11,107 nucleotides of DNA from Ignavibacteriota bacterium. Its GTDB lineage: Bacteria > Bacteroidota > Ignavibacteria > Tepidaquicellales > Tepidaquicellaceae. How positions within the stretch are numbered: the first letter of the stretch is position 1; every line of letters begins with the position of its first letter. Made by a program: the position numbers and the translations under genes. The DNA lies in NCBI GenBank assembly GCA_003135995.1, contig PNBM01000256.1, positions 160-11,266 of the forward strand. The letters run 5' to 3'. Shown here piece after piece: positions 7,832 through 11,107 of this stretch. Under the pieces are notes generated by a model, which was not told where the DNA came from, did no database searches, and saw only the letters and a list, made by a program, of their open reading frames with translations.

Positions 7832-8524
7832 TTAAAGGGATACAGAGTCGGCAGTTTCTTTATATTCTTTATTTGAATAGGCATATTTTGCAATTTGTAC
7901 TCTCGTTTGTAATGCCATTTTTTCGAGAATGTTATGTACATGACTTTTTACAGTATAAGGGGAGAGATATAAGATTTGCCCGATTTCCTTATTGGATTGA
8001 CCGTCAGCAATCAAATCTATTACCTCGCGTTCCCGTTTTGTCATTCGCACAGCATCCATCAGGTTTACATTCTTTGTTCCGTTAATTGCTCTTTCAACAA
8101 TCTGTGAAAATAGAGAACCTGTCATATGTTGAGGAAGAATTTTTTCACCCGCAGCTACTGAACGGATTGTTTTCAGAAATTCATGAACCATCGCATCCTT
8201 AAGAATGAAACCCGAAGCGCCAGCTTTTACAAAATCCAGTATATCGGACTGAATGGGCAGAAGGTCCATCACAATAATTTTAATAGCAGGAGATTTTCCC
8301 TTTACATCTTTAACGACTTCAAGACTATTCAGAGTTCGCAAACCAAGGTCAATTAAAACTACATCAACTTTAAGATTAAAAAGTTTGGATAAGGATTTTT
8401 CTTTTTCATTGAATATACCGATAACTTTCAAATCCGTCTGTTCATTTACCATGGCGGTAATGCCTTCTCTAAGCAGTCGGTTATCTTCAATTATAAATAT
8501 ACTGATTTTTTCCTTCGGTTTCAT
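7832..8524 (-). CDS. Orphan NarL/LuxR-family response regulator with atypical receiver (230 aa)
   Basis: Cytoplasmic DNA-binding regulator of the two-component type. Residues 7-125 form a receiver: acidic pair E13-D14, probable phospho-acceptor D59 (VVLIDL), and conserved K109 (FILKD). The Ser/Thr switch expected near residue 87 is Asp instead (IIVMDLL), and the usual MP-GxxG after the phospho-Asp is replaced by GLRTLNS. Residues 160-205 are a canonical LuxR helix-turn-helix: TKREREV, then GQSNKEIG, then SPYTVKSHVHNILEKM. Total length is normal for the NarL family. The ATG at 8522-8524 is chosen because MKPKEKISIFIIED begins at the expected distance before the first beta-strand; no Shine-Dalgarno is visible. 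No histidine kinase lies in the window. It is on the same strand as the secreted-protein genes and 132 bases upstream of the small-gene/propeller operon, so a role in controlling them is possible but only inferred. Confidence 0.93.
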   Translation of the reverse strand: MKPKEKISIFIIEDNRLLREGITAMVNEQTDLKVIGIFNEKEKSLSKLFNLKVDVVLIDLGLRTLNSLEVVKDVKGKSPAIKIIVMDLLPIQSDILDFVKAGASGFILKDAMVHEFLKTIRSVAAGEKILPQHMTGSLFSQIVERAINGTKNVNLMDAVRMTKREREVIDLIADGQSNKEIGQILYLSPYTVKSHVHNILEKMALQTRVQIAKYAYSNKEYKETADSVSL

Positions 8525-8954
8525 TTTTATATTATGTTTAGAGTTAATATAAATTCTAAAAAATATGAAAAAAATGCTTATATTGTGAAAAAATTCCTTA
8601 AAACTTAATTAGTTGCATTTATAGAAGTTATCTATTAACACAATCAAAGAATTGCTAATGAAAAAATACAAATGAAAACAAATATAGACGTAATTGTTTT
8701 CATAATTAAATATTTTATTTTTGGAATTTGCCTTTTAAAGACCTTTCGGTTCTGTGATAATTTTATATATATATACAATATTGTGAAACCACTTTAATTT
8801 TCAGACAGAAGTAAAAAAAGAAGAGAGTTGTGATCTCTCCAAATACTCACAATTGCATTTGTATATATTTGAATAATATTAATTCAATAAAATTCAATAT
8901 TCAAGAGTAATATATAGTAGAAAAGGAGTAACAATTGTTCGGTATGAATGTTTC

Positions 8955-9035
8955 TTAATAATACACATCCGCCCAATTTTTATCAATCTCTTCCATCGGC
9001 GTGAGACGAATGGTGCATAACCCGGTTGGGGTTTC
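8955..9035 (-). pseudogene. Possible C-terminal remnant of a lost gene
   Basis: Between a stop at 9036-9038 and a TAA at 8955-8957, one minus-strand frame stays open for 26 codons and reads like real protein: ETPTGLCTIRLTP, then MEEIDKNWADVYY. Its base composition is richer in GC than the flanking spacer. There is no plausible start apart from an internal ATG at 8994-8996, and it lies directly after the terminator of the upstream gene. It may be a decayed gene end or chance. I do not recognise the family. Confidence 0.2.
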
Positions 9036-9040
9036 TTTTT
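9019..9040 (+). terminator. Candidate plus-strand terminator facing the Asp-box gene
   Basis: AACCC and GGGTT form a 5-bp stem (9019-9023 with 9029-9033) around a 5-base loop, followed by TCTTTTT. It reads as a short Rho-independent terminator on the plus strand, yet no plus-strand gene is evident upstream. It sits 14 bases from the minus-strand terminator at 9054, a convergent arrangement. Confidence 0.4.
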
Positions 9041-9041
9041 A

Positions 9042-9077
9042 GAAATAAAAAAAGCCGGAAGAAAAAAAACTCCCGGT
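9042..9077 (-). terminator. Rho-independent terminator after the Asp-box repeat gene
   Basis: On the minus strand CCGGGAG and CTTCCGG pair (7 bp, with one G-U wobble) around an eight-T loop, followed by CTTTTTTTATTTCT, a clear U-tract. It begins 27 bases past the stop codon and is the near-copy of the hairpin at 3-23. Confidence 0.8.
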
Positions 9078-9127
9078 CTGGAATATAGAATTTAACTGAA
9101 TCTTTATTTCAACAAAATCATCTTCTT
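9052..9127 (-). repeat. Shared 3' end cassette, copy B (stop codon plus terminator)
   Basis: Partner of 1-73. One substitution changes the stop codon itself (TGA in copy A, TAA in copy B), and the 3-base indel lies in the terminator loop. Similarity weakens upstream of the codons for KKM-(V/I)-LLK, although the YFYRL segment of both sorting tails remains recognisable. Confidence 0.8.
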
Positions 9128-11107
9128 CGTCTCGCTGAAGCCATCAGTCGTTAATCTATAAAAATAAACTCCGCTTGGATAATTGCTTGCATCAAATGTA
9201 GCTTCATAGATTCCGGCGGATTGTTTTTCATTTACAAGCGTTTCAATCTCACGACCAAGTGCATCGAAAACTATAAGTTTTACAAAACTATTTTTGGGAA
9301 TTTCATATTTTATATTTGTTGTTGGATTGAATGGATTGGGATAGTTTTGCTCTAACGAATATGTTACCGGAACGACTTCTGAGATTTGTTTTGTTTCCAT
9401 GAAATCTGATAAAGGACATTTCCAGACGAAAAAATTATAAACTGCTCCGAATATATAATTGTTTGATATCAATAAAGAATTAATACTGGGATTAACATTG
9501 TTGAAGCCCTGATTTTTCTGAACCCAGCTCGTTCCATAATTAGTGGAGAAATACACTCCACTATCTATCGACCCTGCAAAAATATTATTTCCGGAAATTG
9601 CAAATGAACTAATTGATTGATTATTCAATGTGGTTTGAGTCCAGTTCGTGCCGTTATTAGTTGAAAGATAGACTCCACTTCCTGATGTCCCTGCAAAAAT
9701 ATTATTACCACTTACAGCAAGGGAGGAAACAGTTAAATTATTCAAACCAGTTTGAATCCAGTTCAAACCATTATTTGTGGAAATAAAGATGCCATAAGAA
9801 GCTGTACCGGCAAAAATATTATTTCCGTTTATTGCAAGGGATAATATATATTGATTATTCAGCGCAGTCTGTATCCAGTTCGTACCATTATTCGTTGACA
9901 GATAAACACCTAGCGGACTTGAAAAACCACCTGCCCCGGCAAAAATATTATTTCCATTAACAGCAAGTGCCAATACACTTTGAATATTCAACGCAGTCTG
10001 TGTCCAGTACATACCATTATTTGTTGAAATATAAAGACCGGTAAAATTCGGATAACCACCCGTTCCTGCAAAAATATAATTCCCGCTTGTAGTAATACAA
10101 TTAACCAATTTATTGGTTAAAGAAGTTTGAGTCCAATTTGTTCCGTTATTAGTAGTAAGATAAATGCTACCATTCAACCCGGCAAAAATATTATTTCCAT
10201 TTGCAGCAAGGGATGTAACATGAAAACCACTACAAAAAGTTGTTTGAGTCCAATCATTTCCGTTATTCGTTGAAAGATAAATGCCATAATAATCAGTTCC
10301 TGCAAAAACATTAGTTCCGTTTACAACGAGGGACCGAACATTTTTATTATTCAAACCAATTTGAGTCCAATTCGTACCGTTATTCGTAGAAAGAAAGACG
10401 CCACCAGAGAGTAATACACTATCTGTCCCTGCAAAAATATTATTTCCGCTGACAAAAAGTGAATGAACAAATCGATTATTCAAAGAAGTTTGTGTCCAAT
10501 TCGTACCATTATTCGTAGAAACATAAACACCATTCTGTGTTCCGACAAAAATATTATTCCCATTAATGGCGAGAGAAAAAGAACCTTGAACAATCGAAGA
10601 AGTATGTGTCCAATTCGTTCCATTATTAGAGGAATAATATATACCACTATCATTTGTCCCGGCAAAGATATTATTTCCGTTAGCGGCGAGACAACTTATG
10701 AACCGGTTATTCAAAGAGGTGTGAGTCCAGTTTGTACCGTTATTAGTTGAGCAATATACTCCACTATCATATATTGAGCCAAGATATGCACCAGCAAAAA
10801 TATAATTCCCTGACGTTGCAAGCGAACTGATACTTTTATTATTTAAAGATGTCTGAGCCCAGTTAGTACCGTTATTCGTAGAAAGAAAGACGCCGTTTGG
10901 TGACGTTCCCGCAAAAATATTATTTCCGCTTACTGCCAGGGCTTGAATATTTTCATTGTTTAATGCAGTTTGAGTCCAGTTTGTGCCATTATTCGTTGAG
11001 CGATAAACTCCGCTTTGCCATGTCCCCGCAAAAATATTAGTGCCAATTGTAGCAAGTGCATAAACATTTTTATCATTCAGAGCTGTTTGAGTCCAGTTCG
11101 TGCCGTT
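9104..11107 (-). CDS. Asp-box-like repeat surface protein with T9SS sorting tail (N terminus beyond window)
   Basis: Partial gene: the frame stays open to the window edge (667 codons visible), and the repeats continue without a break through the TTG at 10712-10714, so that codon is not the start. The signal peptide must lie outside. Fourteen repeats of 38-44 residues are seen, each with a NIFAG-like strand, a GVYLSTNNGTNW Asp-box-like turn and a QT-x-LNN link. This pattern suggests one or more beta-propellers of the BNR/Asp-box sort. The position normally held by Asp in the SxDxGxxW box is Asn in all copies. After the repeats comes VWKCPLSDF, then a type A sorting tail (last ~85 residues; QNYPNPFNPTT, ending KKMILLK). 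It is probably displayed on the cell surface; the ligand is unknown and no enzyme motif is seen. Confidence 0.92.
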   Translation of the reverse strand, partial: NGTNWTQTALNDKNVYALATIGTNIFAGTWQSGVYRSTNNGTNWTQTALNNENIQALAVSGNNIFAGTSPNGVFLSTNNGTNWAQTSLNNKSISSLATSGNYIFAGAYLGSIYDSGVYCSTNNGTNWTHTSLNNRFISCLAANGNNIFAGTNDSGIYYSSNNGTNWTHTSSIVQGSFSLAINGNNIFVGTQNGVYVSTNNGTNWTQTSLNNRFVHSLFVSGNNIFAGTDSVLLSGGVFLSTNNGTNWTQIGLNNKNVRSLVVNGTNVFAGTDYYGIYLSTNNGNDWTQTTFCSGFHVTSLAANGNNIFAGLNGSIYLTTNNGTNWTQTSLTNKLVNCITTSGNYIFAGTGGYPNFTGLYISTNNGMYWTQTALNIQSVLALAVNGNNIFAGAGGFSSPLGVYLSTNNGTNWIQTALNNQYILSLAINGNNIFAGTASYGIFISTNNGLNWIQTGLNNLTVSSLAVSGNNIFAGTSGSGVYLSTNNGTNWTQTTLNNQSISSFAISGNNIFAGSIDSGVYFSTNYGTSWVQKNQGFNNVNPSINSLLISNNYIFGAVYNFFVWKCPLSDFMETKQISEVVPVTYSLEQNYPNPFNPTTNIKYEIPKNSFVKLIVFDALGREIETLVNEKQSAGIYEATFDASNYPSGVYFYRLTTDGFSETKKMILLK
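9480..11107 (-). repeat. Tandem coding repeat array (114-132 bp units) of the Asp-box gene
   Basis: The core GCAAAAATATTATTTCC (plus strand), encoding GNNIFAG, recurs with small changes. Its first CAAA falls at 9577, 9694, 9811, 9940, 10069, 10183, 10303, 10432, 10546, 10663, 10795, 10912 and 11029. All spacings are multiples of three (114, 117, 120, 129 or 132). The array continues past the window edge. Confidence 0.9.

Larger units (their letters stand above)
8525..9053. other. Long AT-rich intergenic region upstream of the response regulator
   Basis: About 530 bases with no supported gene. From low to high coordinates it holds very AT-rich sequence; a short TA run (8763-8775); two competing small inverted repeats at 8823-8852 (GAGAG/CTCTC and TTGTGA/TCACAA); a plus-strand TATATTTG at 8864-8871; a cluster of ATTCAA words (8869-8904); an AAAGGAG at 8922-8928; a higher-GC stretch (about 8964-9032); and a plus-strand terminator-like hairpin at 9019-9040. 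The promoter of the response regulator must lie here, but I cannot place it with confidence. Confidence 0.6.

Noticed and set aside
8763..8775. Short TA-rich run as a microsatellite
   Set aside because: Only a few units long, within the range expected in such AT-rich DNA.
8672..8797. Plus-strand frame of 41 codons starting ATGAAAACAAAT, with a hydrophobic segment
   Set aside because: Composition simply mirrors the AT-rich spacer (Ile, Phe, Tyr, Asn), no ribosome binding site is seen, and nothing in the context supports it.
8823..8852. Overlapping inverted repeats (GAGAG/CTCTC and TTGTGA/TCACAA) as a switch or attenuator
   Set aside because: Stems are only 5-6 bp, there is no adjacent U-tract, and they lie about 300 bases from the nearest start codon.
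8935..8958. Seven-codon plus-strand frame (TTG start) well placed after AAAGGAG at 8922-8928
   Set aside because: Too short to support as a gene; kept only as part of the possible plus-strand transcript.
10712..10714. TTG as the start of the Asp-box gene
   Set aside because: The same frame continues upstream to the window edge with at least three more full repeats, so the start lies outside the window.
9480..11107. Regularly spaced repeats as a CRISPR array
   Set aside because: Units are 114-132 bases, in frame and translated as protein repeats; there are no unique spacers of CRISPR size.

Overview
The window looks like an AT-rich chromosome segment from the Bacteroidota/Ignavibacteriota (FCB) lineage. 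The main clue is that three long exported proteins each end in a type IX secretion (T9SS) type A sorting tail containing QNYPNPFNP and closing with a Lys-rich KKM-(V/I)-L-(L/I)-K. This tail style is common in Ignavibacteria-like genomes; the exact genus cannot be told from the window. Every supported gene lies on the minus strand.

Layout in the direction of transcription (high to low coordinates): (1) 9104 to beyond 11107, a surface protein made of tandem Asp-box-like repeats, cut at its N terminus by the window edge and ending in a T9SS tail and a hairpin terminator (9054-9077). (2) 8525-9053, an AT-rich spacer of about 530 bp with no convincing gene. It has a possible plus-strand terminator (9019-9040), a short higher-GC stretch that resembles the end of a lost gene, and a cluster of ATTCAA words. 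(3) 7832-8524, an orphan NarL/LuxR-type response regulator with an unusual receiver domain. (4) 7520-7699, a 59-residue protein with a signal peptide. (5) 5781-7502, an eight-repeat beta-propeller-like T9SS cargo whose ribosome binding site touches the stop codon of the small gene, so the two are almost certainly co-transcribed. (6) A terminator at 5694-5720. (7) 50-5518, a giant (1822 residue) parallel beta-helix-like T9SS cargo built by internal duplication of an ~808-residue unit, followed by a terminator at the window edge (3-23).

Biologically this is a cluster of Sec-exported, T9SS-anchored or released surface proteins around a DNA-binding response regulator. A regulatory link between regulator and cargos is only an inference from position. 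There is no obvious enzyme, transposase, CRISPR array, tRNA or rRNA. The most interesting material is structural: the unlisted small secreted gene joined to the propeller gene, a 10-A homopolymer between its ribosome binding site and start codon, a 3' end cassette (stop codon plus terminator) shared by two unrelated cargo genes, an incipient collagen-like Gly-X-Y insertion, and a response regulator lacking the conserved switch Ser/Thr.
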